Assembly (NCBI RefSeq): GCF_011751745.2
Contig: NZ_CP061170.1
Span: forward strand, 3,534,001-3,598,000
Direction: 5' to 3'
Origin: Paramicrobacterium fandaimingii
Lineage (GTDB): Bacteria > Actinomycetota > Actinomycetes > Actinomycetales > Microbacteriaceae
Length of the DNA: 64,000 nucleotides
A model generated the notes under the pieces. The model was given only the letters and a program-made list of their open reading frames with translations, ran no database searches and had not been told where the DNA came from. This document shows, one piece after another, positions 7,844 to 16,953 of the stretch. Position numbers and translations under genes: made by a program. How positions within the stretch are numbered: the first letter of the stretch is position 1; each line of letters begins with the position of its first letter.

Positions 7844-8887
7844 ATGAAGGCCCTCTACAAGTCCAGCGCCGACGCCGGATTCGACCTCGTCGACAGGCCA
7901 GAACCCGAGCCCGCGCCAGACGAAGTGAAGATCCGCGTGCTGCGCACCGGCATCTGCGGAACCGACCTGCACATTCTGCGATGGGACGACTGGGCGGCAT
8001 CCACCGTCGCGCAGCCGCTCATTCCCGGCCACGAATTCTGCGGCGACGTCGTCGAGGTGGGTGAGCTCGTCAAGGGCGTCGCCGTCGGCGATCTCGTGTC
8101 GGGCGAAGGCCACATCGTGTGCGGCGTGTGCCGCAACTGCCGCGCAGGCCGCCGCCAGATGTGCATTCGCACGCAGGGCATCGGCGTGAACCGCGACGGC
8201 GCGTTCGCCGAGTACATCACCCTTCCCGGCTCCAACGTCTGGACGCACTCGGCCGACATGAACAAGGACGTCGCCGCGATCTTCGATCCACTGGGCAACG
8301 CCGTTCATACGGCGCTCTCGTTTCCCGTCGTCGGAGAAGACGTGCTGATCACCGGCTGCGGCCCGATCGGGCTCATGGCCATCGCGATCGCCCGCCACAT
8401 CGGCGCTCGCTTCATCGTCGCTACAGACGTGAGCGATGAGCGCCTCGAGCTCGCCCTCTCCATGGGCGCCGACCGCGCCATCAACCCCGCGCGCGAGGGC
8501 ATTCACGACGCCTTCACGTCACTCGACATGCACGAGGGCTTCGACGTCGGGTTCGAGATGAGCGGAGCCCCCGCCGCCATGCGGCAGATGGTCGACAACA
8601 TCAACAACGGAGGCCGCATAGCCATGCTCGGGCTGCCCTCTGAACCGTTCTCCATCGATTGGGGCTCCGTCGTCACCCGGATGCTGACGCTGAAGGGCAT
8701 CTACGGGCGAGAGATGTTCGACACCTGGAACGCCATGACGGCGATGCTGCAGAGCAGCGAGACTCTCGCGGCATCCATCGGCTCGATCGTTTCCGACCGC
8801 TTCGACGCCCGCGACTGGCGGCACGCATTCGACACCGCGGCGAACGCGGGCGGGGGCAAGGTCGTCATGGATTGGACGGAGATCTGA
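7844..8887 (+). CDS. tdh: L-threonine 3-dehydrogenase (zinc, MDR family)
   Basis: 347 residues, the usual Tdh length (about 341-350). The catalytic zinc site is in GICGTDLH and [13 protein letters not shown]; the structural zinc has four cysteines in [15 protein letters not shown]; the NAD-binding fold starts [14 protein letters not shown]. Tdh oxidises L-threonine to 2-amino-3-ketobutyrate with NAD+. The Tdh call rests on the adjacent kbl, which overlaps its stop by 1 nt (TGATG) and encodes the next enzyme of the pathway. A strong AAAGGAGCGAGG ribosome site precedes ATG 7844. Co-directional with the damaged oxidoreductase upstream. Confidence 0.9.
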   Translation: MKALYKSSADAGFDLVDRPEPEPAPDEVKIRVLRTGICGTDLHILRWDDWAASTVAQPLIPGHEFCGDVVEVGELVKGVAVGDLVSGEGHIVCGVCRNCRAGRRQMCIRTQGIGVNRDGAFAEYITLPGSNVWTHSADMNKDVAAIFDPLGNAVHTALSFPVVGEDVLITGCGPIGLMAIAIARHIGARFIVATDVSDERLELALSMGADRAINPAREGIHDAFTSLDMHEGFDVGFEMSGAPAAMRQMVDNINNGGRIAMLGLPSEPFSIDWGSVVTRMLTLKGIYGREMFDTWNAMTAMLQSSETLAASIGSIVSDRFDARDWRHAFDTAANAGGGKVVMDWTEI

Positions 8888-10083
8888 TGTACGCGTCATT
8901 CAAGGAACTCCTGACACAGGAGCTGGCGGAGATCGACGAGGCCGGCCTCACCAAGCGAGAAAACGGCATCGCGGGCGCGCAGGGCGCACTCGTGTCGACG
9001 GACGGACGCGAGGTGCTGAACTTCTGCGCAAACAACTACCTCGGGCTGGCCGACAACGCCGAGGTTCGGGATGCCGCGCGCACGGCGCTCGACGACTGGG
9101 GATTCGGCATGGCGAGCGTGCGCTTCATCTGCGGCACCCAGACACAGCATCTCGAGCTTGAGCGGCGCATGTCGCAGTTTCTCGGCACCGAGGCGACGAT
9201 TCTCTACTCGTCGTGCTTCGATGCGAACGGCGGGCTCTTCGAGGCGCTGCTCGGGCCCGACGATGCAATCATCTCGGATGAGCTGAACCACGCGTCGATC
9301 ATCGACGGCATCCGCCTCTGCAAGGCACAGCGATACCGATACCGCAACCGCGACCTCGCCGACCTTGAAGAGCAGCTTGCCGCGGCATCCGGAGCGCGGT
9401 TTCGGGTGATCGTCACAGACGGCGTCTTCTCGATGGACGGCTCGATCGCGCCGCTCGCAGGCATCTGCGATCTTGCCGAGAAGCACGAAGCCCTCGTGAT
9501 CGTCGACGACTCGCATGCGACGGGGTTCATCGGCGAGAACGGTCGCGGCACTCCCGAGCTGTGCGGTGTCGAGCGGCGCATCGACGTCTACACCGGCACC
9601 TTCGGCAAGGCGCTCGGCGGGGCCTCGGGCGGCTACGTCTCGGCGCACCGCGAGATCGTCGATCTGCTGCGGCAGCGCTCACGCCCCTACCTGTTCTCCA
9701 ACTCGCTCGCGCCCTCGGTCGTCGCGGGAACGCTCGTCGCACTCGATCTGATTCAGGATGCCGATGAGCTGCGTTCTCAGCTCAGAGACAACGCCGCCGA
9801 GTTCCGTCGCCTTATGACCGAAGCGGGCTTTGACCTTGTGCCTGGCGAGCATCCGATCATCCCCGTGATGCTCGGCGATGCTGCGCTTGCCGTCGACATG
9901 GCAGCGCACATGAACGCGAACGGCATCTACGTGACGCCGTTCAGCTTTCCCGTCGTGCCGCGGGGGAAGGCGCGCATTCGCGTGCAATTGTCTGCCGCGC
10001 ACACGATCGAGCAGGTGCGCCGCTGCGTCGACGCGTTCGTTGCGGCCCGGGATGCCGTCGGTCCAGGTTCTGCAGACGCATAG
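8887..10083 (+). CDS. kbl: 2-amino-3-ketobutyrate CoA ligase (glycine C-acetyltransferase)
   Basis: 398 residues, the same length as E. coli Kbl. An alpha-oxoamine synthase of PLP fold type [14 protein letters not shown] at the N-terminus, [14 protein letters not shown], the Asp of [19 protein letters not shown], and the PLP lysine in [15 protein letters not shown]. It splits 2-amino-3-ketobutyrate with CoA to glycine and acetyl-CoA, completing threonine breakdown started by Tdh. Its start overlaps the tdh stop by 1 nt, indicating translational coupling. No terminator is obvious after it; the next gene on this strand begins 56 nt on. Confidence 0.95.
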   Translation: MYASFKELLTQELAEIDEAGLTKRENGIAGAQGALVSTDGREVLNFCANNYLGLADNAEVRDAARTALDDWGFGMASVRFICGTQTQHLELERRMSQFLGTEATILYSSCFDANGGLFEALLGPDDAIISDELNHASIIDGIRLCKAQRYRYRNRDLADLEEQLAAASGARFRVIVTDGVFSMDGSIAPLAGICDLAEKHEALVIVDDSHATGFIGENGRGTPELCGVERRIDVYTGTFGKALGGASGGYVSAHREIVDLLRQRSRPYLFSNSLAPSVVAGTLVALDLIQDADELRSQLRDNAAEFRRLMTEAGFDLVPGEHPIIPVMLGDAALAVDMAAHMNANGIYVTPFSFPVVPRGKARIRVQLSAAHTIEQVRRCVDAFVAARDAVGPGSADA

Positions 10084-10139
10084 GTCACGTGCCGTGCGCT
10101 GCATTCGGGAGGCACAGCGGCGCGTGCCAGACTGGGAAG

Positions 10140-10556
10140 ATGATCTCCACTCCCCTCGCCCGGCGTCTGCATGAGGCCGGGCTGACGTGGACGCCCGTGT
10201 CGGGCGACGCCTTTCAGGTGGCCGGGCCCGAGTTTGAGGGCGACGTGTTCACAGTGAGCGACATGACCATCGAGGCGCACACGTACTCGACAGGCACGGT
10301 GCTCGGCTTCAACGGCACAACCGAGTGGGCGCTCGACTCGGTCGCGCTCAGCGATGCCGTGTGGCTGCCGCGCGAAGACCAATTGCGCGACATGCTCGGC
10401 AGTGCGTTCGTGATGCTGGAGCGGGTGGATGCTGTCGCAGGCATCGAGTATGACGTCACTGTGACGGTGGACGGCGATTCGGTCATCTTCGTGAGCGAAG
10501 ACCCCGCTGAGTCGTACGGCATGGCCTTGATCGCGCTGCTCGAGAACCAGCGCTGA
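10140..10556 (+). CDS. Conserved actinobacterial protein of unknown function
   Basis: 138 residues beginning MISTPLARRLHEAGLTW. The centre has FTVSDMTIEAHTYSTGTVLGFNGTTEWALDSV and WLPREDQLRDMLG, a pattern I recall from small actinobacterial proteins that automated pipelines often label CpaE-like pilus assembly without experimental basis. No membrane segment or catalytic motif is visible. Start at ATG 10140, with upstream in-frame codons rejected because the conserved region begins here. It ends 13 nt before the convergent thioredoxin-reductase-like gene. Confidence 0.65.
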   Translation: MISTPLARRLHEAGLTWTPVSGDAFQVAGPEFEGDVFTVSDMTIEAHTYSTGTVLGFNGTTEWALDSVALSDAVWLPREDQLRDMLGSAFVMLERVDAVAGIEYDVTVTVDGDSVIFVSEDPAESYGMALIALLENQR

Positions 10557-10568
10557 CAGCGAAGCTGC

Positions 10569-11513
10569 TCAGGCAGCCTTGCGCGCAGCGACAGCGGCCG
10601 TGGCGTCTTCGAAGATGAGGTCGCCGTTGAGGGCACCGCCCGTCATACTCCCCTGGGCTGCGGATGCTGCGACAGCGGCCCCGAGATCGCGCACGTTGCC
10701 CGCCGCCCAGACACCGTCCACGTCTGTCTTGCCCGCAAAGTCGGTCTCGATGAAGCTGCCCATCGGGTTCTCGCTGAGCGTTCCGCCGAGCTGCTCGTAG
10801 ATGTCGCTGCGAGCGACGAATCGTGGCGCAACCGTGAGGGCATCGATATCGAACTCATGGCCATCGTCCAGCACGACAGCGTCAATCTCACCATCCTTCG
10901 CCCGTAGCTCAGCAACGCGCCCCGACACCACCTCGACGTTCAGTGCCGCAAGGGTGTCCCAGTCGTCGTCCGAGAGCTCGGGCATCGTGTGCGTGAAGAG
11001 CGCCACGTGCTCGCTGAGCTGCCGGAACAGCAGAACCTGGTGCACCGCCATCGGCGTCGTACCGAGTACGCCGATGCTCTGCCCCTTCACTTCCCAGCCG
11101 TGGCAATACGGGCAGTGCAGCACGTGCGTTCCCCACAGCTCGGCGACGCCGGGCACGTCGGGAAGCTCGTCGTGCAGGCCGGTGGCCAGCAGGATGCGGC
11201 GAGCGCGCAGTTTCGCCCCGCCGGCGAGCGTCAGAGTGAAGTTCTCACCGTCGCGTCGCACCTCGGCGACGCTGTCTGACAGCATCCGAGCACCGTAGCC
11301 TTCTGCCTCGGCGCGGCCGAGCGCAACGAGCTCAAATGGCGCGATGCCCTCGCGACCGAGCAGGTTGTGCACGCCCTCTGCCTGTGCATTGCGCGGCTCG
11401 CCCGCATCGATCACCACCACGTTGCGCAGCGAACGGGCAAGCGTGACGGCGGCGCTCAGGCCCGCCGCTCCCCCGCCGACAATGGCGACGTCGTGAAGTG
11501 TGTTCTCAGTCAT
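10569..11513 (-). CDS. Thioredoxin-reductase-like FAD/NAD(P) oxidoreductase
   Basis: 314 residues. FAD motif DVAIVGGGAAGLSAAVTLAR near the N-terminus, a CPYC pair at residues 134 and 137 (HCPYCHGWEV), and the C-terminal FAD motif VDGVWAAGNVRDLGAAV. Two cysteines two apart before the NADPH domain are the redox-active site of low-Mr thioredoxin reductases. The HCPYC context and the distinctive N-terminus place this in the TrxB-like clade usually found beside regulators rather than beside trxA. Start ATG 11513 has GGAG 6 nt upstream. It follows the methyltransferase gene by 14 nt, so the two form an operon opposite the XRE-cupin regulator, which likely controls it. Confidence 0.85.
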   Translation of the reverse strand: MTENTLHDVAIVGGGAAGLSAAVTLARSLRNVVVIDAGEPRNAQAEGVHNLLGREGIAPFELVALGRAEAEGYGARMLSDSVAEVRRDGENFTLTLAGGAKLRARRILLATGLHDELPDVPGVAELWGTHVLHCPYCHGWEVKGQSIGVLGTTPMAVHQVLLFRQLSEHVALFTHTMPELSDDDWDTLAALNVEVVSGRVAELRAKDGEIDAVVLDDGHEFDIDALTVAPRFVARSDIYEQLGGTLSENPMGSFIETDFAGKTDVDGVWAAGNVRDLGAAVAASAAQGSMTGGALNGDLIFEDATAAVAARKAA

Positions 11514-11527
11514 GGTCGTACTCCTTC

Positions 11528-12388
11528 TCAATTCTGCTGATCTGCGGCGGCGCTCCGGCGTGCAAGCAGCGCCGTGCGTGAGCCGCGAATCGTTGTGGCG
11601 ATGCGCGCGAGTTCGGCGTCGTCATCGATGAGCGCGTTGAGTGCCGTCTGATCGACTGCATCGAGGCGATCGACGAGCGCACCACGCATCTTCGCGAGCC
11701 ATGCACCTGCGTACGGGGCGACGGTCGGCGAGGTCGCCTGCGTTGTGAACTGCCGACGCTCGAGCGAGGTGCACCCCGCGGCCGCGATGGTCGACGCCCA
11801 GTCGTGGTGTGCATTCCAGCCGAGGGCGGTCAGTTCCGCGTGCAGGCGTTGTTCGAGCCCGGGAGCTTCGGGCGGAAACTCGGCCGGAAGAAAGCTCGGC
11901 AGCACGTCCATCTCGACGGCGACGAAAACCCCTCCGCGCCGAAGCGCCGCGAAGGCGTCGCGCAGCACGCGATCGGGGTCGCTCAGTTCGTGCAGCGACG
12001 ACGAGGCCCACACCAGGTCGGCGTCGGCCGCGGCATCCGGCCATGACGCGTTGAGGTCGCACTCGACGGTGCGCACTCGCTGTTCCAGGCCGGCAGCGGC
12101 TGCGCCGTCGGTGACGTGGTTGAGCATGGTGCGTGAAGCGTCGACGGCGAGAATGGATGCCGTGGGAAAGCGTTGCGCGAGCGCGAACGTGCCCACACCG
12201 GTGCCGGCTCCGAGGTCGACGATCTGCTCTGGGTCGCTGTCGAAATGCGTGCCGATCCAGGCGGACGCGTCGTCAAGGTAACCGCCGGCCACCGCGGCGT
12301 CGCGTTCTAGCAGATCGGCGAGAGCGGCCGGGTTCTCGTGCTCATGGTGCGACGCGGGTGAATGCTCTGCGGCAATGTGATGTGACAT
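11528..12388 (-). CDS. Class I SAM-dependent methyltransferase
   Basis: 286 residues with motif I IVDLGAGTGVGTFALAQRF, motif II acid in ILAVDASRTML, and WASSSLHEL around motif IV. The first 20 residues are His-rich (MSHHIAAEHSPASHHEHENP), possibly metal-binding. Substrate unknown. First gene of a two-gene operon with the thioredoxin-reductase-like flavoprotein, divergent from an XRE-cupin regulator with a palindrome between. This trio (methyltransferase, TrxB-like flavoprotein, XRE-cupin) recurs in actinobacteria by my recollection and may act in redox or metalloid stress; that is inference. Confidence 0.8.
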   Translation of the reverse strand: MSHHIAAEHSPASHHEHENPAALADLLERDAAVAGGYLDDASAWIGTHFDSDPEQIVDLGAGTGVGTFALAQRFPTASILAVDASRTMLNHVTDGAAAAGLEQRVRTVECDLNASWPDAAADADLVWASSSLHELSDPDRVLRDAFAALRRGGVFVAVEMDVLPSFLPAEFPPEAPGLEQRLHAELTALGWNAHHDWASTIAAAGCTSLERRQFTTQATSPTVAPYAGAWLAKMRGALVDRLDAVDQTALNALIDDDAELARIATTIRGSRTALLARRSAAADQQN

Positions 12389-12398
12389 GCATTCATCG

Positions 12399-12417
12399 TA
12401 GACACATCATGCGTCTA
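12399..12417. promoter_or_regulatory. Probable operator between methyltransferase and XRE-cupin genes
   Basis: Imperfect palindrome TAGACACATCATGCGTCTA: outer arms TAGAC/GTCTA are perfect, the inner positions match partly. It sits 10 bp upstream of the methyltransferase start and 18 bp upstream of the regulator start, the expected place for autoregulation by the XRE-cupin protein. Confidence 0.55.
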
Positions 12418-12435
12418 TAGCATACACTCTTGCTT

Positions 12436-13023
12436 ATGAGGCAAGACCTGGATGTGAACGACGTGGAACCCGACGTCGACGTATTGATCCGCCGACGGAT
12501 TCGAGGGCTCAGGGCGGCGCGCGGCTGGTCGCTCGATGCCCTCGCAGCGCGCTGCTTCATGAGCCCGTCGACGCTGAGCCGCATCGAAACCGGGCATCGC
12601 CGCATCGCTGTCGACCAGCTCGTCACGCTCGCGCGTGCGCTCGGCACCTCACTCGACGAGCTCGTCGAGGCACCGAATGCCGGTGACGTGGTGATCCGCC
12701 CCGAACCCGAAGAGACACCGGGGCGAACGACCTGGCTTCTCTCGCGAGAGTCGCCTGGCGGCGTCACCATCGCGAAGATGCGCATCACCGAAGACTTCGA
12801 TCCCGGTGACGAGCGTCGCGTGCACCCGGGCAACGAGTGGTTCACCGTGCTCTCGGGGACGGCTCTTGTGCACATCGGCGACCACTCACACGTTGTCGAG
12901 GCTGGCGAGGCCGCGGAGTTCTCGACGCTCGTTCCTCACCTCATCGAAGCGCGCGGGGGTCCCGTCGACATCTTGACGATCTTCGACAGAGATGGCGAGC
13001 GCGCGCACCTGCACGAGCACTAG
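12436..13023 (+). CDS. XRE-family regulator with C-terminal cupin domain
   Basis: 195 residues. Helix-turn-helix at about residues 18-75 (RRIRGLRAARGWSLDALAARC, SPSTLSRIETGHRRI, LVTLARALGTSLDELV); a cupin barrel follows (HPGNEWFTVLSGTALVHIG, VEAGEAAEFSTLVPHLIEA). Such proteins sense a small ligand through the cupin. Divergently transcribed from the methyltransferase/flavoprotein operon and probably its regulator. Start taken as ATG 12436; an in-frame TTG lies two codons earlier. The ligand is unknown. Confidence 0.85.
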   Translation: MRQDLDVNDVEPDVDVLIRRRIRGLRAARGWSLDALAARCFMSPSTLSRIETGHRRIAVDQLVTLARALGTSLDELVEAPNAGDVVIRPEPEETPGRTTWLLSRESPGGVTIAKMRITEDFDPGDERRVHPGNEWFTVLSGTALVHIGDHSHVVEAGEAAEFSTLVPHLIEARGGPVDILTIFDRDGERAHLHEH

Positions 13024-13065
13024 AAACTCGTCGCGCTCACGAGCAACGCTCCGCGGGACGGGCGG

Positions 13066-13824
13066 CTACCAGGGAACCAGCGTGCCGTCCCATGACCAGA
13101 GCGCCCCTGTTGGGCCATTGTCGGGCAGCAGCGCGAGTCGCAGCACTCCCGTCGCGGCCTCCGCGGGGTCGCCACCGCCTGTTGCGCCAGCAACGAGGTT
13201 CGTTTGGCGTCGCCCAGGCGCCAGCGCGTTCACCTTCACATCGGCGCCCAAGGCCTGAGCGGTGAGGAGGGTGACCGCATTCACCGCGGTCTTCGAGCTT
13301 CGGTACGCGATTCCGCCGCCCTGCACCCGTTCCCAATCGAACTGCGGATTCGCACCGCTGTTCCAGGTCAGTGACCCCGTGCCACTCGACACGTTGACGA
13401 TGCGAGGGTGCGCTGAGCGACGGAGTGCCGGAAGCATCGCCTGGGTTACAGCGATGAGACCGAAGACGTTTGTCTCGTAAGCGACGCGCAACTGCTCGAT
13501 GTCGGTGCCCGTGATGTCTTCGCCGCCGGGATTCACCCCCGCGTTGTTGATGAGAATGTCGAGCTCGCCGATCTGAATTGCCGCCGCCGCAACCGACGTC
13601 GCATCGGTGACATCCAGGTGAACGACCCTCACACTCGGGCCGAGTTCGGCTGCTGCCCGCCGCCCTTTGTCGATGTCGCGCGCTCCGATCCAGACAGTCG
13701 CGCCGCGGTCGAGTAGCTGTCGCGCGACAGCGAACCCGATTCCACTGTTTCCTCCGGTCACCAGTGCTGTCTGGTGTGATTCGGGTGTCGTGATCTCCGT
13801 GGGGAGACGATCAATCTGTGTCAT
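13066..13824 (-). CDS. Short-chain dehydrogenase/reductase (SDR)
   Basis: 252 residues, classical SDR: cofactor loop TALVTGGNSGIGFAVAR, NNAG motif (ILINNAGVNPGG), catalytic Ser in VNVSSGTGSL and the Y-x-x-x-K pair in IAYRSSKTAVNAV. ARDIDKG after the second strand suggests NADP preference (basic residue). Start ATG 13824 with GGAG 6 nt upstream. Divergent from a TetR regulator with a palindrome between the two starts, so probably repressed by it. Substrate unknown; such TetR-SDR pairs commonly respond to an electrophile or xenobiotic ketone. Confidence 0.85.
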   Translation of the reverse strand: MTQIDRLPTEITTPESHQTALVTGGNSGIGFAVARQLLDRGATVWIGARDIDKGRRAAAELGPSVRVVHLDVTDATSVAAAAIQIGELDILINNAGVNPGGEDITGTDIEQLRVAYETNVFGLIAVTQAMLPALRRSAHPRIVNVSSGTGSLTWNSGANPQFDWERVQGGGIAYRSSKTAVNAVTLLTAQALGADVKVNALAPGRRQTNLVAGATGGGDPAEAATGVLRLALLPDNGPTGALWSWDGTLVPW

Positions 13825-13890
13825 GGGTAATCTCCAACTCCAACGATGTGGTTGCACACTCTACGCTCTTCGCACCTCGTTTCCAACCAT

Positions 13891-13905
13891 TAAGTTGGTA
13901 ACTTA
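13891..13905. promoter_or_regulatory. Probable TetR operator
   Basis: TAAGTT-GGT-AACTTA, a perfect 6-bp inverted repeat with 3-nt spacer, 5 nt before the TetR start codon and in the promoter region of the divergent SDR gene. Position and symmetry fit TetR autoregulation. Confidence 0.6.
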
Positions 13906-13910
13906 GGTTC

Positions 13911-14507
13911 ATGGCTTGGGACACGGAGGGAACACGGCGCCGACTGCGCGATGCCGCATTGGTTGAGTTCGCAGAACGCGGCTTCGACGGCACGACAGTT
14001 GCGTCGATCGCCGCTCGCTCTGGCGTGAACAAGGAGCGGCTCTACAGCTACTTCGGTGACAAGAGGATGCTGTGGGACCTCGTGCTGGCGACGGAGCTGG
14101 AGCGACTTGCCGCATCGGTCGGGCTTGCGGGCGTTGGCTTGGACGATATCGGGGAGTTCGCCGGGGCGACTTTCGATTATCACGCGACGCATCCCCAGCT
14201 GGGTCGGCTGCTGCAGTGGGAGGGCTTGCAGGGCGGTCCGCCCGCTGATTCCGCGAGCCGCGCGACGCACTACCGAGAGAAGGTCGAGCGCTTCGCAGCA
14301 GCCCAGCGCGAGGGCATTCTCGATGACACCCTCGACCCCGCTCACCTCGTGTTCGCGCTCATCGCCCTTGCCGCTTGGTGGCAGACCGTTCCGCAGCTCG
14401 CCGAGATGATCACCGGTGCCGGAGCAAACGACAGACAGGAGCGCGCGCGTCGCCGTCATTTTGTCGTCGAAGCAGCGCGGCGCATCGCGTCGCCGTCACG
14501 CATGTGA
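13911..14507 (+). CDS. TetR-family transcriptional regulator
   Basis: 198 residues. N-terminal helix-turn-helix at about residues 8-55: RLRDAALVEFAERGFDGTTV, then ASIAARSGVNKERLYSYFGDK, the TetR signature. The C-terminal ligand domain is helical, with HPQLGRLLQWEGLQ. Divergent from the SDR gene with a short intergenic palindrome, so likely a local repressor of itself and the SDR. The start codon is only 5 nt from the palindrome and no clear ribosome site is visible, which suggests a leaderless or very short leader transcript. Confidence 0.85.
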   Translation: MAWDTEGTRRRLRDAALVEFAERGFDGTTVASIAARSGVNKERLYSYFGDKRMLWDLVLATELERLAASVGLAGVGLDDIGEFAGATFDYHATHPQLGRLLQWEGLQGGPPADSASRATHYREKVERFAAAQREGILDDTLDPAHLVFALIALAAWWQTVPQLAEMITGAGANDRQERARRRHFVVEAARRIASPSRM

Positions 14508-14552
14508 TCAGCGGATGCGCTCGCGCCGCGTTCGCGACAGCATCCTGCCCCG

Positions 14553-15820
14553 CTAGGCGAAGAAGCCCATGATGATGTCGGCGAGCTTGTAGATCGCGAG
14601 GCAGATGAACAGCAGAGCCGTGGCCACCAACACCACGTTGAGGTACCAGCGGTTGCGCCACTGCTTCGGCACGCGGTCCGTGTTGAGCAGCGGCAGCAGC
14701 GTGATCGCGAGGAACGGCAAGAACAGTGCGCCTAGCACCCCGTAGGCGATCACGAGGGCGATGGGCTTGCCGATCAGCAGAAGCAGCATCGGTGGGAAGG
14801 TCAGCCACAGCAGGTAAAAGCGGAAGTACCTGCCGTTCTCTCGTGAATCGGGGTGGTCGGGCCCCTTGCCGCGCACGTTTCCCCAGAAGTCAGCGAACAT
14901 GAGCGAGACGCCGTTCCAGACGCCGATCAGCGACGAGAACGATGCGGCAAAGAAACCGATCAGAAAAGCGACGCCGATGACATCACCGTATTTGTCTTTC
15001 AGCACGTCGGTGAGCTGCAGCAGGCCCTTCGAGTCTCCGCTGAGCGTGATACCGGCCTCGGCCACAACCGTTGCACCGACGATGAACATCGAGATGACGA
15101 AGATGCCCGTCACGACGTAGGCCATTGTATTGTCGATGCGCATCACGCGCATCCATGCTGGGCTCGACCATCCCTTCTCGCGCAACCAGTAGCCGTAGGC
15201 CACGAGCGTGATGGTTCCGCCGATGCCGCCGGCCATGGCCAATGTGTACAGCACCGAGTCCTCGGGAAGACGCGGAATCAGCCCGGCAAGCAGATCAGGC
15301 AGGTTGGGGCCGCGATGATCGCGAGCCCGACCATCACCACGAACATGATGCCGACAAGCACGGCGGTGATCTTCTCGAACACGGCGTACCGGTTGAACCA
15401 CACGAGCACGAGGCCGACGAGACCGCAGATGACAGCGATCAGGTTCAGCGGGACGCCGGGCAGCAGCGCGGCGATGGGCAGGGCCGTCGTCACCATCGCC
15501 GTTGCCCCGTAAATGAAGCCCCAGAGAATGATGTACGGCGCGAAATACCAGACGGGCCACCGCCCGAGCGTGCGCCAGCCTTCGAAGATCGTCTTGCCCG
15601 AGGCGAGAACGTAGCGTCCGGCGCCCTCGACGAGAACGATCTTCATAATGACGCCGACGATGATTGCCCAGAGCAGCGTAAACCCAAACATCGAACCGGC
15701 GACGAGCGTCGACACCATGTCGGCTGCCCCCACACCGGTTGCCGCAACGACGAGCCCCGGCCCGACGACCTTCCACTTCGTTCCTGGTTCCTCGGTCAGA
15801 CCCTGAGCATTTTCCGTCAT
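14553..15820 (-). pseudogene. Divergent Nramp-family transporter, 1-nt frameshift
   Basis: Two frames on the minus strand make one 422-residue Nramp-fold protein. The N-terminal part (from 15820) ends prematurely after VGLAIIAAP; the rest (to 14553) resumes with NLPDLLAGLIPRLPEDSV. Adding one C to the four-C run at 15306-15309 (minus-strand sense) restores the frame. The canonical metal motifs are absent: TM1 reads ATGVGAADM where manganese Nramps have DPGN, and TM6 reads GGTITLVAYGYW where MPH is expected. So this belongs to a divergent branch with unknown, perhaps non-manganese, substrate. About 11 hydrophobic segments are visible. Could be a real mutation or a homopolymer sequencing error. 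Confidence 0.8.
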
Positions 15821-15886
15821 CCGAGCTGTCCCCTTTTCGTGCGCGCTATTGCGCCATGCATGTGCATCGCACGTTCACACTAAGCC

Positions 15887-15933
15887 CGCACGGCCGTGCG
15901 GCGCGGAGTTATCCACAGACCACGTTATGCACA
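15887..15933. promoter_or_regulatory. Palindrome plus two DnaA-box-like 9-mers
   Basis: The 230-nt region between the Nramp gene and the small gene at 16051 holds a perfect 14-bp palindrome CGCACGGCCGTGCG (15887-15900), then TTATCCACA (15909-15917) and TTATGCACA (15925-15933), both matching the DnaA-box consensus TTATNCACA in the same orientation. It lies 67 bp upstream of the Nramp start. Confidence 0.5.
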
Positions 15934-16050
15934 GACCAGAAGCAAAGCTGGGATACGCCCTTGAGTTCCCCTCCGCCATAGGTGGGGCTCCCGTCACAGC
16001 GTATGGTTACCTCACGGGGCCACTCAGGCTCCCCATCAAGGGAGCAGACA

Positions 16051-16194
16051 GTGTCTGACAAGTCGCCCAAGAAAAATGGCCAGAAGACCGCCGCCACCCG
16101 CACTCTCAAAGAGAAGCGCGCCGATAAGAAGGCGAAGGCCGGCGATCGCGCTCAGAGCGACATCGTCGACGCGGTGCACAACAAAAAGCGGTAG
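16051..16194 (+). CDS. Small lysine-rich protein
   Basis: 47 residues from GTG 16051, set by GGGAG 6-7 nt upstream. The sequence is Lys/Arg-rich and highly charged (SDKSPKKNGQKTAATRTLKEK, then KKAKAG) with no membrane or catalytic motif, ending in NKKR. Likely a disordered, nucleic-acid-associated or ribosome-associated small protein. I recall similar short basic proteins in Microbacteriaceae but know no function. It stands 36 nt before the Nudix gene and may be co-transcribed with it. Confidence 0.6.
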   Translation: MSDKSPKKNGQKTAATRTLKEKRADKKAKAGDRAQSDIVDAVHNKKR

Positions 16195-16230
16195 TCGAAT
16201 GCCGTCGCCGGCGAGCATAAGCTAGGCGGC

Positions 16231-16923
16231 ATGGGCGCTGACAGCCGACACCTCCGCACCGAGCTCTCGATTCGCGAGCAGCTGGCCGCGCTGTGCTCAC
16301 GCGACGTTGATTGGCAGCGCGGTTTTCTGCCTGCGGCCGACGACGATGTGCGGCCGGCCGCCGTGCTGATTCTCTTCGGCGTGCTCGACGAGGCCCCCGC
16401 GCGCGACAGCAGTGGCCCCGTTCCAGCAGACCTCGACGTGCTGCTTCAGCGCCGCTCGGCCACTCTGCGCTCGCATCCGGGCCAGATCTCGTTTCCCGGC
16501 GGTCGCCTCGAACCACACGACGAGGATGCCATCGCCGCCGCGTTGCGCGAGGCTCGCGAAGAGACGGGGCTCGACCCCGCGGGCGTCGACGTCATCGGAA
16601 CTTTGCCGGAGGTTCCACTTGCCGTGAGCAATCACACAGTGACTCCGGTGCTCGGCTGGTGGCGGCATCCGTCTCGCGTCGCCGCCGTTGACCACGCCGA
16701 AACCGTTGACGTCTTTCGTGTGCCCGTTGCCGATCTGCTCGACCCCGCGAATCGCGTCACGTCGGTTCGCCGCTACGGCAGCCGCACGTTTCGCGCCCCA
16801 GCCTTCACTCTCGCGCAGTCTGACACCCTGCTGTGGGGTTTCACGGGAATGGTGCTGTCGAGGCTGTTCGACGAGCTCGGCTGGACAAACCCCTGGAACA
16901 CGGCGCGCGAACTCACCGTGTGA
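16231..16923 (+). CDS. Nudix hydrolase, CoA pyrophosphatase type
   Basis: 230 residues with a complete Nudix box: GGRLEPHDEDAIAAALREAREETGL (Gly, REA and EE-x-G positions all present), preceded by RSHPGQISFPGG, the UPF0035/CoA-pyrophosphatase signature. Members split CoA or related nucleotide diphosphates. The C-terminal half (ALRGFTGMVLSRLFDELG type) fits the NudL/PCD1 group. ATG 16231 is the first start; the next gene starts 30 nt later on the same strand. Confidence 0.85.
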   Translation: MGADSRHLRTELSIREQLAALCSRDVDWQRGFLPAADDDVRPAAVLILFGVLDEAPARDSSGPVPADLDVLLQRRSATLRSHPGQISFPGGRLEPHDEDAIAAALREAREETGLDPAGVDVIGTLPEVPLAVSNHTVTPVLGWWRHPSRVAAVDHAETVDVFRVPVADLLDPANRVTSVRRYGSRTFRAPAFTLAQSDTLLWGFTGMVLSRLFDELGWTNPWNTARELTV

Positions 16924-16953
16924 CCACCGCCATCACCGAATCGGAGAATGCCC

